A DNA stretch of 64,000 nt. It comes from Rhodothermales bacterium (GTDB taxonomy: Bacteria; Bacteroidota; Rhodothermia; Rhodothermales; Bin80). A model generated the notes under the pieces. It saw only the letters and a list, made by a program, of their open reading frames with translations, had not been told where the DNA came from and searched no databases. Shown here one piece after another: positions 17,240 to 27,078 of the stretch. The position numbers were made by a program, and so were the translations under genes. The stretch covers positions 1,189,246-1,253,245 of the forward strand of contig CATQHT010000003.1 of assembly GCA_958296045.1 (NCBI GenBank), written 5' to 3'. Each line of letters begins with the position of its first letter. The stretch's first letter is position 1.

Positions 17240-18517
17240 TCAGGCCAGGAATGGAATCGTCAGCGGTCCCTCTGGCATGATCGCCACACGCCCATCCCTA
17301 TTGCCCAGGCGGCGAAACTCCCGGTCGATCGCTTCGCGTACGTCACGTACGGGCTCAAGGTGCGCGCGGCGCACCGCCTCGGGCGGCAACGTGCTAAACA
17401 GCTGAACACGACAACGCTCCAGTACCTGAAACAGCTTCTGCGACTGCCACTGGTCCGCTTCAGCAGCCGAATGGCGGATCGCGCGCCCGCCAGCCGCGGG
17501 CGACGAATAACGAAACAGCTGCCGCTTGAATGCTCCATGGTCTGGAAATCCGTGCCCGCACTCAGCAGCAGCCACGATCAGGCCACCCGGCAAAGTGATC
17601 GCAGCAGCAGCACATATACCCTTGACGCTCTGATACAGATTCAAATCCAAGGGATATCCGCTATTGGTCGTCACCACCAAAGGAAACGGTGCATCCACCT
17701 GGGCCATCGCGCACTGCTTCGAATAAGCGCATCCGGCCAGATGCGCCTCCATAACGGCGCCGCAGAAAAAACCCGTGATCGCTTGGTCATCATTCAGCGT
17801 CACGTTGATGAGGAAGTCGGCGGGCACCAACGCACCCCCTGCGCGGACTTGCGCCTGCGTTGGGTTATCCTCCAAAATCCCCCATGTGCTCTGCGGATGG
17901 GCAATAGTGTCATATCCATGGTAGCACAAAATCGCGTCCATGTCCGCGATGCCGGGGAAGACAGCCTTGTAACCGCCCGAAAAGCCTGCCATAAAGTGGG
18001 GCTCAATAAATCCGAGCAGGATCCGGCGGTCCGCCTGCACATATGCCGCATTGAGATACACATCGTAGCCGAACGGGCTACGCCCAGCGCGCACCATGGT
18101 GGAGCGATCCCGCGCATCGTGGTTGATGATCCGCACCGAACGCACTACGTCGCGGCCCACCATGCGGATAAGCTCCGCTTCGGTGTTGGCGCGGTGCGTG
18201 CCAGTGCCAACAATGATCGTGTAATCCTGCGGTGGAATGTGACGCAGCTCGCCAAAGAGCCACGGCAGCAGCCGGTGTGTAGGGAGCGCCCGCGTGATGT
18301 CTGGAATTACTATCGCTACGGTTTCCCCGGGCCGGATCAAGTCCTTTAGCGGCCGGGAAGCATACGGTTGGCGCACGGCCCGAACGAGCCCCGCATGCTC
18401 GTCACGCAAGCCAGAGGTATAACGCGGGCGCAAAATCGTGGCGTTGAGCCCTTGCGTATCCAGCCCCAGCCCCTGGCGGCCATACTGCAGCAAGACCGAT
18501 GTAGATGACCTGGACAT
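17240..18517 (-). CDS. larA: LarA-type nickel-pincer-dependent racemase/epimerase family protein (DUF2088)
   Basis: A 425-residue protein from ATG 18517 (GTG 18523 is an alternative). It shows the LarA family marks: IPDITRALP (binding loop), IIVGTGTHRANTEAEL, the segment GFIEPHFMAGFSGGYKAVFPGIA and, further on, a conserved glycine-rich GGLIVAAAECGHGFPDH. LarA racemises lactate, and relatives act on other alpha-hydroxy acids, using a nickel-pincer nucleotide made by LarB/C/E. None of those maturation genes is in this window, so the exact substrate is open. The symbol marks the family. The SRPBCC gene lies 43 bp upstream in the same direction and may share a transcript. Confidence 0.82.
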   Translation of the reverse strand: MSRSSTSVLLQYGRQGLGLDTQGLNATILRPRYTSGLRDEHAGLVRAVRQPYASRPLKDLIRPGETVAIVIPDITRALPTHRLLPWLFGELRHIPPQDYTIIVGTGTHRANTEAELIRMVGRDVVRSVRIINHDARDRSTMVRAGRSPFGYDVYLNAAYVQADRRILLGFIEPHFMAGFSGGYKAVFPGIADMDAILCYHGYDTIAHPQSTWGILEDNPTQAQVRAGGALVPADFLINVTLNDDQAITGFFCGAVMEAHLAGCAYSKQCAMAQVDAPFPLVVTTNSGYPLDLNLYQSVKGICAAAAITLPGGLIVAAAECGHGFPDHGAFKRQLFRYSSPAAGGRAIRHSAAEADQWQSQKLFQVLERCRVQLFSTLPPEAVRRAHLEPVRDVREAIDREFRRLGNRDGRVAIMPEGPLTIPFLA

Positions 18518-18560
18518 AACCACTGGGCCCGGTAACGTCCCGCACCAAAACCTCCCTGGG

Positions 18561-19250
18561 CTAGCCGTCTTGGTCCACAGCTAGGCTGTCTTGTTCCGCC
18601 TCCTCGTCCGTGAGCGTATCCGCCGGTGTGTCCGTACCGGGCTCCGAGACCGCCGGCACGTTGGTCATTAGCGAGTCTTCCTGCGTATCCACAGCGGGCG
18701 TTTCGGCTGGTAAAGGTGACAGCGGCGTCGCTGCCGAAGTCGGGTTGCGTTCCACCAGATCGGCCAGTGCTTCAAGCGTGTTCATCTGCTGACTCTGAAA
18801 CACGGGTTTGATTACGGGCAGGATCGCACGCCAGTGGAACGCCGATGCCTGTAATGTAACCGCCTGCACAAACCGGGTTCTGTCACCCTCTTCGGTGAAA
18901 GTGACCACCCCAGATGCGGTGAAGTTCGGCATATCCATCTCAAAGGCATACCGCTTCTCGGGCACCACCTCTGTCACCGTCTCTTCGATGGTACGGCCAT
19001 CAACAAAATGCAGCCGGTGGCGGCTGCCAGCCTCGAACAGTTCGCCGCTCAGGTGCTCAAAATGGGAGAATTCGGGCATCCACTCACTCACCCGATCCCC
19101 ATCAATAAATGTAGCCCACGTCTCATCCACCGGAGCCTGCACCACATGGGTAGTCGTACAGGTGACCTGCGGCACTGTGGCACCCAGAATCACCAAGGCG
19201 ACGATGATTCCACCGAGGATGATGCCGAGGATATGCAGAACACGTTTCAT
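18561..19250 (-). CDS. Membrane-anchored SRPBCC (START-like) protein
   Basis: A 229-residue protein with an N-terminal membrane helix (HILGIILGGIIVALVILGATV). An SRPBCC ligand-binding domain spans about 30-165: VQAPVDETWATFIDGDRVSEWMP, FVDGRTIEETVTEVVPEKRYAF, and VTFTEEGDRTRFVQ. A low-complexity, acidic Thr/Pro/Ala-rich tail of about 60 residues follows. Such domains bind hydrophobic ligands in a deep pocket. Signal-anchor topology would put the domain outside the cytoplasm. It lies upstream of the larA-like gene in the same direction. No specific function can be assigned. Confidence 0.8.
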   Translation of the reverse strand: MKRVLHILGIILGGIIVALVILGATVPQVTCTTTHVVQAPVDETWATFIDGDRVSEWMPEFSHFEHLSGELFEAGSRHRLHFVDGRTIEETVTEVVPEKRYAFEMDMPNFTASGVVTFTEEGDRTRFVQAVTLQASAFHWRAILPVIKPVFQSQQMNTLEALADLVERNPTSAATPLSPLPAETPAVDTQEDSLMTNVPAVSEPGTDTPADTLTDEEAEQDSLAVDQDG

Positions 19251-19322
19251 GGTCGAGCAAAGGCAGTGAGTTTGGAGAAAAGTAGCGATTTAGCGCACCA
19301 CATGCGTCCAATGGGCTGCGCC

Positions 19323-20477
19323 TCAAATGCGTGACATCGTCAGGTCGGTGGCGCCCAGAAAGATTGCAAGATCCTCCAACGCTGTGCGTAGCCCCTGGCG
19401 CAAGCTTTGTGACGGTGTGAACCCAGCTTCGAAGAACACCTTCTTCACCTCCAGCAAACCGCTTGCACGGTGCATCTTGGGGTCGAGCCTGCCCACAAGG
19501 CGCCCATCATGCAATATCGGACACACATAATAGCCAAAAACCCGTTTCGTGGCTGGCACATAAACCTCCAGACGATAATCGAACCCCAGCAGCTCACGCG
19601 CCCGTCGGCGCTGCCACAGAAACGAATCGAAGGGACACAAGAGCGTCGTCCCCTGCGGTTCGGGCGCGCCATCGAGCGTGTCCAGATGCTCCGGCAGCGC
19701 ATAGAATCGCTCCCGAAACCCCTCTACTTGCATGGATACTATCCGACCCGCCTTTAGGTTGCGCGCCAGAATGCGGCGACGCAGCGCAGCGTCGGGCCTA
19801 GGTCCGGTCCAGTAGTTTACGAGGTGCGCTTCGCTCGCGATGCCGTTGCCGCGCAGTCCTTGTAACAGCCAGTTATCTCGATATTGGGCCGTGCTCGCCG
19901 GCGCGACCGCCGGATACACACGCTCGGCTAAGTCGTAAACCTTCCGAGCATGGCGCCTCCGTGCCACAGCCACACGCCCCTGATGCCAAAGGACGAGCAG
20001 CGACTGTTTGTCCTCTCTGGTGCGCTCGGGTGTGCTTTGCCGAATTTCTGCCCGCTCCATCGGCCCTTTTGCGCGCAAGAGTCTGAGTACCCGCCGCTTG
20101 GAAGCCGGCGATGTGCTCCACCTGGCAAACCATGCCGAACGCTTCCACGCTTCGGGCGGAAAGCGTCGCATCCGGCGCAATCCGAGAGGCAGATGCGTTA
20201 TTGGAAGGAGGCTCGCTTCGTGGCCCCAGTATTCATAGGCCCGTCGCTCGTCATAGACCCACGCATCCAACTCGGCCCGGTCGTAGGGCCCGAACCGGCT
20301 CCATAGCGTCAAATAATGGGCTCGATCCAATGCATTGATACTGTCAAGTTGTAGCCCCCCGGTCCGTTCCAGATGGTCGGTGAAGCGCTGCCGGGTGAGC
20401 CGCTCCGCTCCACGCGGCTGCCCATACCCCTGCAGTTGCAGCCACTGGCGGACAACAGATGCGGCAGGAACGGTCAT
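19323..20477 (-). CDS. YcaQ/AlkZ-like winged-helix DNA glycosylase (HTH_42 family)
   Basis: A 384-residue protein from ATG 20477 (TTG 20492 is also possible). It matches the HTH_42 family that includes E. coli YcaQ, which unhooks interstrand crosslinks, and Streptomyces AlkZ. The key motif is GGLQLDSINALDRAHYLTLWSRFGPY. The Q-hydrophobic-D form (QLD) is that of YcaQ-like enzymes, while AlkZ has QxQ. Further family marks are YEYWGHEASLLP, LCPFDSFLWQR and FGYYVCPILHDGRLVGRLDPKMHR. It should act as a cytoplasmic repair glycosylase on bulky or crosslinked alkyl adducts. It is divergent from the radical SAM-lhr pair, so this is a DNA-repair neighbourhood. Confidence 0.87.
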   Translation of the reverse strand: MTVPAASVVRQWLQLQGYGQPRGAERLTRQRFTDHLERTGGLQLDSINALDRAHYLTLWSRFGPYDRAELDAWVYDERRAYEYWGHEASLLPITHLPLGLRRMRRFPPEAWKRSAWFARWSTSPASKRRVLRLLRAKGPMERAEIRQSTPERTREDKQSLLVLWHQGRVAVARRRHARKVYDLAERVYPAVAPASTAQYRDNWLLQGLRGNGIASEAHLVNYWTGPRPDAALRRRILARNLKAGRIVSMQVEGFRERFYALPEHLDTLDGAPEPQGTTLLCPFDSFLWQRRRARELLGFDYRLEVYVPATKRVFGYYVCPILHDGRLVGRLDPKMHRASGLLEVKKVFFEAGFTPSQSLRQGLRTALEDLAIFLGATDLTMSRI

Positions 20478-20746
20478 AGCGGCGCCGGGCAAGGCCCGGC
20501 CATAGGCAGACTGGGAAGGTTAATATATGAGTCCCAACTGCCGCCGTACGGTCTGGCAGCCGACGCTCCCGCGTGGTCTCCTACCAGGCACAACGGAGAC
20601 ACTTCAGGGCAAAAGCCGCGCTTGGAAGCGCTTGCCAGATCAGGAATCTGGCACAAAGCCTTGCGCATGGGCGACCCAGGCTGCTGCACCATCCCTCGCG
20701 GGTTTGAGTATACCATGGTACAACTCGTAACGAGAGATCCCCAGCC

Positions 20747-21811
20747 ATGGACCCAGCCCCTATGCCGCGGCGCCAGGGACGCGCCGCAGCCACCAACACA
20801 CCCAACAGGTTTGAGCCCATCACGGTTGTGATGGACCCGGCCGCCCTGGGGCCCGGCGAACTTAGGCAGGTGCCCACCACCTTTTTCAAAGACACGTCAA
20901 GGTCCATCTTTTCCCGCAACAATTCACCGGACGTTCCTTTTACGTTCAGCATCAATCCGTATCGCGGGTGCGAGCATGGCTGCATTTACTGTTATGCACG
21001 CCCCAGCCACGAATATCTGGGATGGTCCGCTGGGCTGGACTTTGAGACAAAGATCCTCATCAAGCACGACGCGCCCGCACTCTTGACACAGGCTTTTAAG
21101 AAGCCTTCCTGGCAGCCGCAGGTAGTCTGCCTTTCGGGCAACACGGATCCGTACCAGCCGGTGGAGCGGCGCCTGGCGCTCTCGCGCGGCTGTCTGAAGG
21201 TGTTTCTCCGATACCGCAACCCGGTGGGCATCATCACCAAGAACTATCTCGTCACGCGTGACCTCGATCTCTTGCGCGCCTTGGCGCGCCGCCACCTGGT
21301 CCACGTCACACTTTCGGTTACTACCCTACGCCCGTCCATCGCGCAGGCTATGGAGCCGCGCACATCCATGCCACAGCGGCGATTGGAGGCGGTGCGCAAA
21401 CTCGCCGATGCCGGCGTCCCAGTCAGCGTCATGGTGGCGCCGGTCATCCCCGGGCTGACCGACGAAGAGATGCCAGCCATCCTGGAAGCAGCCGCCAAGC
21501 ACGGCGCGCAGCGGGCCTCCTACGTCATGCTTCGGCTGCCGGGACCGGTAGCACCCCTCTTTTCCGATTGGCTCGAGGACGCATTCCCGATGCGCAAAGG
21601 TAAGGTGCTGGGGCGTTTGCGGGAGCTGCGCGGCGGCCGCCTGTCTGACGGCCGGTTCGGCCGACGCATGCGCGGCGCGGGAGTCTGGGCAGATACTTTC
21701 GGAGCTCTCTTTCGCTCCTGCTGCCGCCGCTTGAATCTGGATCAACCTTCTTGTGACCTCGATACGGGGGCGTTTCAGGTACCCCAGGACCACCAGCGGT
21801 CGCTGTTTTGA
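20747..21811 (+). CDS. PA0069-family radical SAM protein
   Basis: A 354-residue radical SAM enzyme. The cluster motif CEHGCIYCYARP (CxxxCxxC, about residue 77) sits after INPYRG, and HEYLGWSAGLDFETKI follows. This is the pattern of the PA0069/Rv2578c family, related to spore photoproduct lyase. Later segments (SGNTDPYQPVER, TKNYLVTRDLDLL, PVIPGLTDEEMPAIL) also fit. The reaction is unknown; a role in nucleic-acid repair has been suggested for the group from similarity to SPL. Its TGA overlaps the TTG start of lhr, so the two are coupled. Confidence 0.87.
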   Translation: MDPAPMPRRQGRAAATNTPNRFEPITVVMDPAALGPGELRQVPTTFFKDTSRSIFSRNNSPDVPFTFSINPYRGCEHGCIYCYARPSHEYLGWSAGLDFETKILIKHDAPALLTQAFKKPSWQPQVVCLSGNTDPYQPVERRLALSRGCLKVFLRYRNPVGIITKNYLVTRDLDLLRALARRHLVHVTLSVTTLRPSIAQAMEPRTSMPQRRLEAVRKLADAGVPVSVMVAPVIPGLTDEEMPAILEAAAKHGAQRASYVMLRLPGPVAPLFSDWLEDAFPMRKGKVLGRLRELRGGRLSDGRFGRRMRGAGVWADTFGALFRSCCRRLNLDQPSCDLDTGAFQVPQDHQRSLF

Positions 21812-24800
21812 GCATCACAGGCGCAAGGACCGACAGGATGCCGTCAGAGGCCAGCTTCCACACTGCGGTGCATGCGTGGTTTGACCGAACATTCGCGCAG
21901 GCTACCGAAGTGCAAGTGCAAGCTTGGCCGCACATTCAGGCTGGCAAGAACACGCTTGTAGCGGCACCCACCGGCTCTGGCAAGACGCTGGCTGCATTCA
22001 TGAGCGTGCTGGACCGGCTCTTCAGGCGGGCCTGGGCACAAGATGGCCTATTGCCAGACGAAACCTATGTGGTGTACCTCTCGCCGCTTAAGGCGCTGAG
22101 CACCGACATCCACTTGAACCTTGAGCGCCCGCTCCAAGGCATCAGCGCCGCTGGCAAGGAGCTGGGCCTGATTGCCCCGGGCATCACCACCGGCATACGC
22201 ACCGGTGACACCAGTGCGTCGCGGCGCGCAGCGATGACTCGAAGGCCGCCCCATATCCTGGTCACTACTCCAGAGTCGCTCTATCTGCTGTTGACCGCCG
22301 CGCGCAGTCGCGCGGCCCTTCGAACCGTACGCACCGTCATCGTCGACGAAATCCATGCTGTGCTGCCATCGCGGCGCGGTGCCCATCTGGCTCTCTCCCT
22401 TGAGCGGCTAGAGCACATAGCCAGCCAGCCGCTGCAGCGGATCGGCCTTTCGGCAACCCAGCGACCGCTGAGCACCGTGGCCGCATTTCTAGCCGGAAGT
22501 GGCGCGGGGGGCGCCTGTGCATGTGTCAACCTGGGCCACCGACGACCGATGGAGGTGGCTCTAGAGCTGCCTTCCTCCCCACTGGATGCGGTAATGGCCC
22601 ACGAGGTGTGGGACGAAGTCTATGACCGCTTGGCGGAGCTGGCGCGTGCACACCGTACGACCCTCGTGTTCGTGAACGGACGCAGGCTGGCCGAACGCTT
22701 GGCGCGCCACCTCGCTGAAAGGCTCGGAGACGAACTCGTAGCGGCCCATCACGGCAGCCTGTCGAGAGTTACGCGGACCGCGGCCGAACAACGGCTGCGA
22801 CAGGGCGCCCTAAGAATTCTTGTAGCTACCGCATCGCTGGAGCTGGGCATCGACATTGGTGCCTTGGACCTAGTGTGCATGATTGGTTCGCCGCGATCCA
22901 TAGCCACCTTTGTACAGCGCATCGGACGCGCTGGGCATCAGGTGGGCGGCATCAGCCATGGGCGCCTGTTTCCGACTACGCGCGATGATCTCGTCGAATG
23001 TGCGGCCCTGCTGCATGCTATGCGGCATGACATGCTGGAAGCGGTGACTCCGTTGCCCGCTCCGCTCGATGTGCTAGCACAGCAGGTCGTGGCCGAATGT
23101 GCGGCTGAGCCATGGGACGCTGACGAACTGTTTGCCCTCGTGCAGGGTGCCTTCTCCTACCGTACCCTATCGAGATCTGTCTTCGAAGAGGTCGCCTCCA
23201 TGTTGGCGAACGGCTTTGTGACCCATAGGGGCCGGCGCGGTGCGCTGCTCTTTTATGACCGCGTCAATGGACGGTTGAAGGGTCGTAAAGGTGCACGTCT
23301 GGCGGCGTTGACCAGCGGCGGCGCCATTCCAGATAACGCCGACTTCAGGGTCGTCCAGGAGCCCGAGGACACGTTTGTAGGTACGGTAAACGAGGATTTT
23401 GCCGCAGAGAGCATTGCTGGCGACATCTTTCAGCTTGGCAACACTTCCTGGCGTATTCGGCGTATCGGGTCCGGCACCGTCCGGGTAGAGGATGCGATGG
23501 GTGCTCCGCCCAACATACCGTTCTGGTTTGGCGAAGCGCCCCTGCGAAGTGATGTGCTGTCGGCAGCCGTTTCGCGGCTGCGCCAGAACATCGTGCCCCA
23601 CCTGGAGAGCCGGTCCATCGGTGCTAAGTGGCTGCAAAAGGAGTATACGTTACCCGAAGCGGCTGCAGACCAGATTGCCGAGTACCTGCGACAGTCTTAC
23701 CGGGTGCTCGGAACGCTCCCCACGCAGGACCGCATCGTAGCCGAGCGCTTTTTTGATCAGTCTGGAGGCATGCAGCTCGTACTGCATGCGCCATTTGGTG
23801 CACGCGTGAACCGAGCATGGGGGCTGGCGCTTCGCAAGCGGTTCTGCAGAAAGTTCAACTTTGAGCTCCAGGCTGCCGCGACAGAAGATGCCATCCTACT
23901 TTCGCTTGGGCCGCAGCATTCCTTCCCGCTTGGCGACATCGCGCGCTACTTGACGCCACAGACACTCCGGGACATCCTGGTCCAGGCGGTCCTCGATGCG
24001 CCGATGTTTCACACGCGATGGCGCTGGAATGTAAACATTGCGCTGGCCGTCCCGCGTCGCCGCGGCGGTCGCAAGGTGCCGCCCCCGTTGCAGCGCATGC
24101 AGGCGGAGGACATGCTCTCCGCGGTATTTCCAGATGCCAGCGCCTGCCTGGAAAATCTGGGAGGGGCCCGCGCTGTTCCTTCTCATCCTTTGGTGGACCA
24201 GACGGTACGCGACTGTCTCCACATCGCTATGGACGCTGACCAACTGGGCACTATCCTGGATGGGCTGACTGCAGGCACAATCGAATTTGTGCCTTGCGAC
24301 ACGGTAGACCCTTCGCCGCTCACGCACGAGATACTCTCCGCCAAGCCGTACGCGTTCCTTGATGATGCGCCACTCGAGGAGAGGCGCTCGCAAGCCGCGC
24401 AGCGCCGCCGCGCGCTCGAGCCTGTGCTGGATTGCGCCGTGGTCGATGCGACCGTGATGGCCCGCGTGGTCAAAGAAGTGCAGCCCGCAGTCGGTAATGC
24501 TGACGAGCTGCATGACTTGCTGGTGACGGTCGGATGGTGGCCCCGCCCGCCCGATGGCCGCTGGAGCGAGCATTTTCAGACTCTGCAGTCAGCTGGTCGC
24601 GCTGTTGTTGGTAGGCTCCCGTCCTCGGGCCAAAGGCTGTGGCTGGCAACCGAGCGTCTGCACGAAGCTTGTGCGCTCTGGGAACTGGAGCTCACGCCCC
24701 CTTCCTTACCGGCTGGGACCACGTCTTGCACACCATCAGAAGCCGCAGGTAGGCTCGCCCGAGGTTACCTGGAAATCAGCGGCCCGGTGACAGTAGCAGC

Positions 24801-26157
24801 CCTTGCACACGTTATGTCACTTTCAGAGGCCACAGCGCGCAGCGCGCTGGCAGAGCTGGAGCGAACAGGAGAGGTGATGCGCGGCAACTTGGCTGCGGAC
24901 GAAGCAGAATCATGGTGCCACCGGCGTCTATTGTGGCGAGCGCATCGCGCTACGGTGGCCACGCGGCGCGGCAGTGCGCGCTCCGTGCCAGCCGCGCAGT
25001 ATATGCGCTTCCTGTTGGCCTGGCAGCATGTGGCACCGGGGTATCGCGTGGCAGGTCTCGAGGGGCTATTTGGCGTCGTAGCCCAGCTCGATGGATATAG
25101 TGCCGCGGCGGCAGCCTGGGAAGCGGACCTCCTTGCTGCCCGCGTAAACGAGTATAGTCCAGAGCTTCTAGACATGTTGTGCTTTGCTGGACGAATTGGG
25201 TGGTGCAGAAGGGGCGCGCACCCAGGCACCGCTGTCGCTCCGGTCCGCAGGACACGTGTCGCTTTGTTTGCGCAGGAGCATGCGCAGATCTGGGCCACGG
25301 CCCCCACCGACATGGCACTGTCGAGTGATGCGAAGCTTGTGGCCAACGTACTGCGGACGAAGGGAGCCACCTTTCTGCAGACCATCAGCAAGCAGACCCG
25401 GCTCCTCCCGACGCAGGTGGAGGCGGCACTCGGAGAGCTCGTCAACAAGGGTCTGGTCACCAGTGACAGCTTCGCCGGATTAAGGCTGCTGCTCTTGCCT
25501 GTCGATATGCGGCGGCCCGGCCGTCGCCTGCTGCCGACGAATGTGAAGGCACCTGGCCGCTGGTCGCTAGTAAACGCGGAGCATCCTTCTGGCGATGACC
25601 GGACCGAAGAGGAGCAAGTCAACCTTGTGGCGCGCATACTGCTGCGGCGCTATGGGGTCGTATGCCGCCGTGTGCTTGCCCGGGAGCTGGGCCTTCCTTC
25701 CTGGCGATTGCTGGTTCGAGCATACTGGCGCCTCGAGGCGCGCGGTGAAATTCTTGGCGGCCGCTTTCTAAATGGCGTGCCTGGAGAGCACTTTGCGTTG
25801 CCAGAGGCCGCAGGCCTATTGCAGAGGGTTGGCAGGAGTAGCGAACTGTCAGTCGAGCCCGTCGTCATCAGCGCCGCTGATCCACTGAACCTGGAGGGCA
25901 TCCTGACGCCAGGCAAGCGTATACCCGCGCTTGCCTCCAACAGGATCCTCTTCACCCAGGGAAAGGTGGCCGCTACGCTCGTTGCTGGCACCGTCACCTT
26001 CCGCACGGGCACAGCGGAAACCGCCAAGCTCAAGAAGGCCCTTCTCCGACAGCCCGGCGCCGCGGCGCTCAGGCCACGACGTCGCCCAACGGCAGGCGCC
26101 GCATCCAGTAGACAACGGGACGCTAACGTTATAGCCGTGCCGGGCACTGCTGCATGA
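21808..26157 (+). CDS. lhr: Lhr-type large DEAD/DEAH helicase
   Basis: A 1449-residue superfamily 2 helicase of the long Lhr class (E. coli Lhr is about 1540). Motifs are APTGSGKTLAAF (Walker A, about 52), YLSPLKALSTDI, TTPESLYLL, VIVDEIHAVL (DEIH), GLSATQRPL, and later ATASLELGIDIGALDLV and RIGRAGH. Beyond the core, the Lhr C-terminal winged-helix and beta-barrel modules occupy residues about 430-900. The last 500 residues carry winged-helix-like repeats typical of Lhr-CTD. Lhr translocates 3' to 5' on single-stranded DNA and prefers RNA:DNA hybrids; it is linked to repair. The TTG start overlaps the upstream stop (TTGA); ATG 21838 is the alternative. The C-terminus is Arg-rich. Confidence 0.92.
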   Translation: MSITGARTDRMPSEASFHTAVHAWFDRTFAQATEVQVQAWPHIQAGKNTLVAAPTGSGKTLAAFMSVLDRLFRRAWAQDGLLPDETYVVYLSPLKALSTDIHLNLERPLQGISAAGKELGLIAPGITTGIRTGDTSASRRAAMTRRPPHILVTTPESLYLLLTAARSRAALRTVRTVIVDEIHAVLPSRRGAHLALSLERLEHIASQPLQRIGLSATQRPLSTVAAFLAGSGAGGACACVNLGHRRPMEVALELPSSPLDAVMAHEVWDEVYDRLAELARAHRTTLVFVNGRRLAERLARHLAERLGDELVAAHHGSLSRVTRTAAEQRLRQGALRILVATASLELGIDIGALDLVCMIGSPRSIATFVQRIGRAGHQVGGISHGRLFPTTRDDLVECAALLHAMRHDMLEAVTPLPAPLDVLAQQVVAECAAEPWDADELFALVQGAFSYRTLSRSVFEEVASMLANGFVTHRGRRGALLFYDRVNGRLKGRKGARLAALTSGGAIPDNADFRVVQEPEDTFVGTVNEDFAAESIAGDIFQLGNTSWRIRRIGSGTVRVEDAMGAPPNIPFWFGEAPLRSDVLSAAVSRLRQNIVPHLESRSIGAKWLQKEYTLPEAAADQIAEYLRQSYRVLGTLPTQDRIVAERFFDQSGGMQLVLHAPFGARVNRAWGLALRKRFCRKFNFELQAAATEDAILLSLGPQHSFPLGDIARYLTPQTLRDILVQAVLDAPMFHTRWRWNVNIALAVPRRRGGRKVPPPLQRMQAEDMLSAVFPDASACLENLGGARAVPSHPLVDQTVRDCLHIAMDADQLGTILDGLTAGTIEFVPCDTVDPSPLTHEILSAKPYAFLDDAPLEERRSQAAQRRRALEPVLDCAVVDATVMARVVKEVQPAVGNADELHDLLVTVGWWPRPPDGRWSEHFQTLQSAGRAVVGRLPSSGQRLWLATERLHEACALWELELTPPSLPAGTTSCTPSEAAGRLARGYLEISGPVTVAALAHVMSLSEATARSALAELERTGEVMRGNLAADEAESWCHRRLLWRAHRATVATRRGSARSVPAAQYMRFLLAWQHVAPGYRVAGLEGLFGVVAQLDGYSAAAAAWEADLLAARVNEYSPELLDMLCFAGRIGWCRRGAHPGTAVAPVRRTRVALFAQEHAQIWATAPTDMALSSDAKLVANVLRTKGATFLQTISKQTRLLPTQVEAALGELVNKGLVTSDSFAGLRLLLLPVDMRRPGRRLLPTNVKAPGRWSLVNAEHPSGDDRTEEEQVNLVARILLRRYGVVCRRVLARELGLPSWRLLVRAYWRLEARGEILGGRFLNGVPGEHFALPEAAGLLQRVGRSSELSVEPVVISAADPLNLEGILTPGKRIPALASNRILFTQGKVAATLVAGTVTFRTGTAETAKLKKALLRQPGAAALRPRRRPTAGAASSRQRDANVIAVPGTAA

Positions 26158-26603
26158 GGCTGGAGCCCTTTAACCTAAAGTGTCCAGTGCAAGATTTCAA
26201 CGCATGTGCTCGGCTGCGTGCCTGCCTGTAGCTCCGGCCACAATTCGCCTGGCAAGCGCACCCCACCATCGGCTGCCATCGACTTCTGCAACCACCTTGA
26301 CTTAGGAGCGACGCTAATGGGGCCTTATGCTTCGGCGATAGTATGCGTCAGCGTCACCTGAAACAGGGCGGCTCCCGTGCCTAGTGCAGTGATCGCGCAC
26401 CAAGCCACGAGCGCTGGGCACTTGGACGAACTGCCTGGTACGTAACAACCGCCCGTGCCTGTGCCCTAGCCGGGGGTGGGCCGTATTCGAACCGTAACCG
26501 TATTCGAATCGTAGCATGTCGGCACCCATTCTGTGCGATTTCGAGTGCATCTTTTTGGCATGCACAGGTGCTGCGACTCCCCGCAATCACTACTGATCTA
26601 CCT
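26158..26603. other. Intergenic region after lhr with a 17-bp tandem repeat
   Basis: About 445 bp with no convincing gene. The only structure seen is the direct repeat at 26481-26514, described separately, about 90 bp before the VOC gene. Confidence 0.4.
26481..26514. repeat. Two tandem 17-bp repeats, possible operator
   Basis: CCGTATTCGAACCGTAA is followed immediately by CCGTATTCGAATCGTAG (15 of 17 identical). Each contains the palindrome TTCGAA. It sits about 90 bp upstream of the VOC gene at 26604, so it could be a regulator binding site. Confidence 0.4.
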
Positions 26604-27065
26604 ATGGACCGACTTGAGCTGGGCGCATTCTCGGTAAGTCTGGCTGTCAAAGACTTGGCCGTATCCCGTGCGTTTTATGAGTCGCTGGGATTCTCTGTGA
26701 CGGGCGGAGGCGACGACTACTGCATGCTGCGCCAGGGCACGGCCCTAGTGGGGCTTTTTCAAGGCATGTTCGAGGGTAACATTCTGACCTTCAACCCAGG
26801 CCTGCACATCAAGGAGGATCCTTCGGACAACCCGCTGGAGGACTGGCGCAGCGAGCACTTCACCGATGTGCGTGCCATCCAGGCACGCCTCAAGGCTTCT
26901 GGCGTCACGCTGATGACCAGCGTGGACGAGAGCCAGAATCCAGACGGTCCCGGCAGCGTAGTATTTGCAGATCCTGATGGCAACATGATCATGGTCGACC
27001 AGTTTTTTCCTCGACCCGGCACTGCCGACCGGGCCACCGGGGATGTGCAACCTCCTGACTGCTGA
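26604..27065 (+). CDS. VOC/glyoxalase-fold protein
   Basis: A 153-residue protein starting at ATG 26604. The vicinal-oxygen-chelate pattern is seen twice: AFSVSLAVKDLAVSRAFYESLGFSVTGG...YCMLRQG, and later VRAIQARLKASGVTL...GPGSVVFADPDGNMIMVDQ. The ending FxDPDGNxI carries the usual metal-ligand region. Members include glyoxalases, antibiotic-resistance proteins and dioxygenases. The absence of a clear first His ligand leaves the activity open. It is followed 13 bp later by a gene of unknown family. Confidence 0.85.
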   Translation: MDRLELGAFSVSLAVKDLAVSRAFYESLGFSVTGGGDDYCMLRQGTALVGLFQGMFEGNILTFNPGLHIKEDPSDNPLEDWRSEHFTDVRAIQARLKASGVTLMTSVDESQNPDGPGSVVFADPDGNMIMVDQFFPRPGTADRATGDVQPPDC

Positions 27066-27078
27066 ACCTCTGTAGCCG

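Noticed and set aside
17360-18349. 329-codon ORF on the plus strand
   Set aside because: Antisense to the larA-like gene, which has clear family motifs; the shadow has none.
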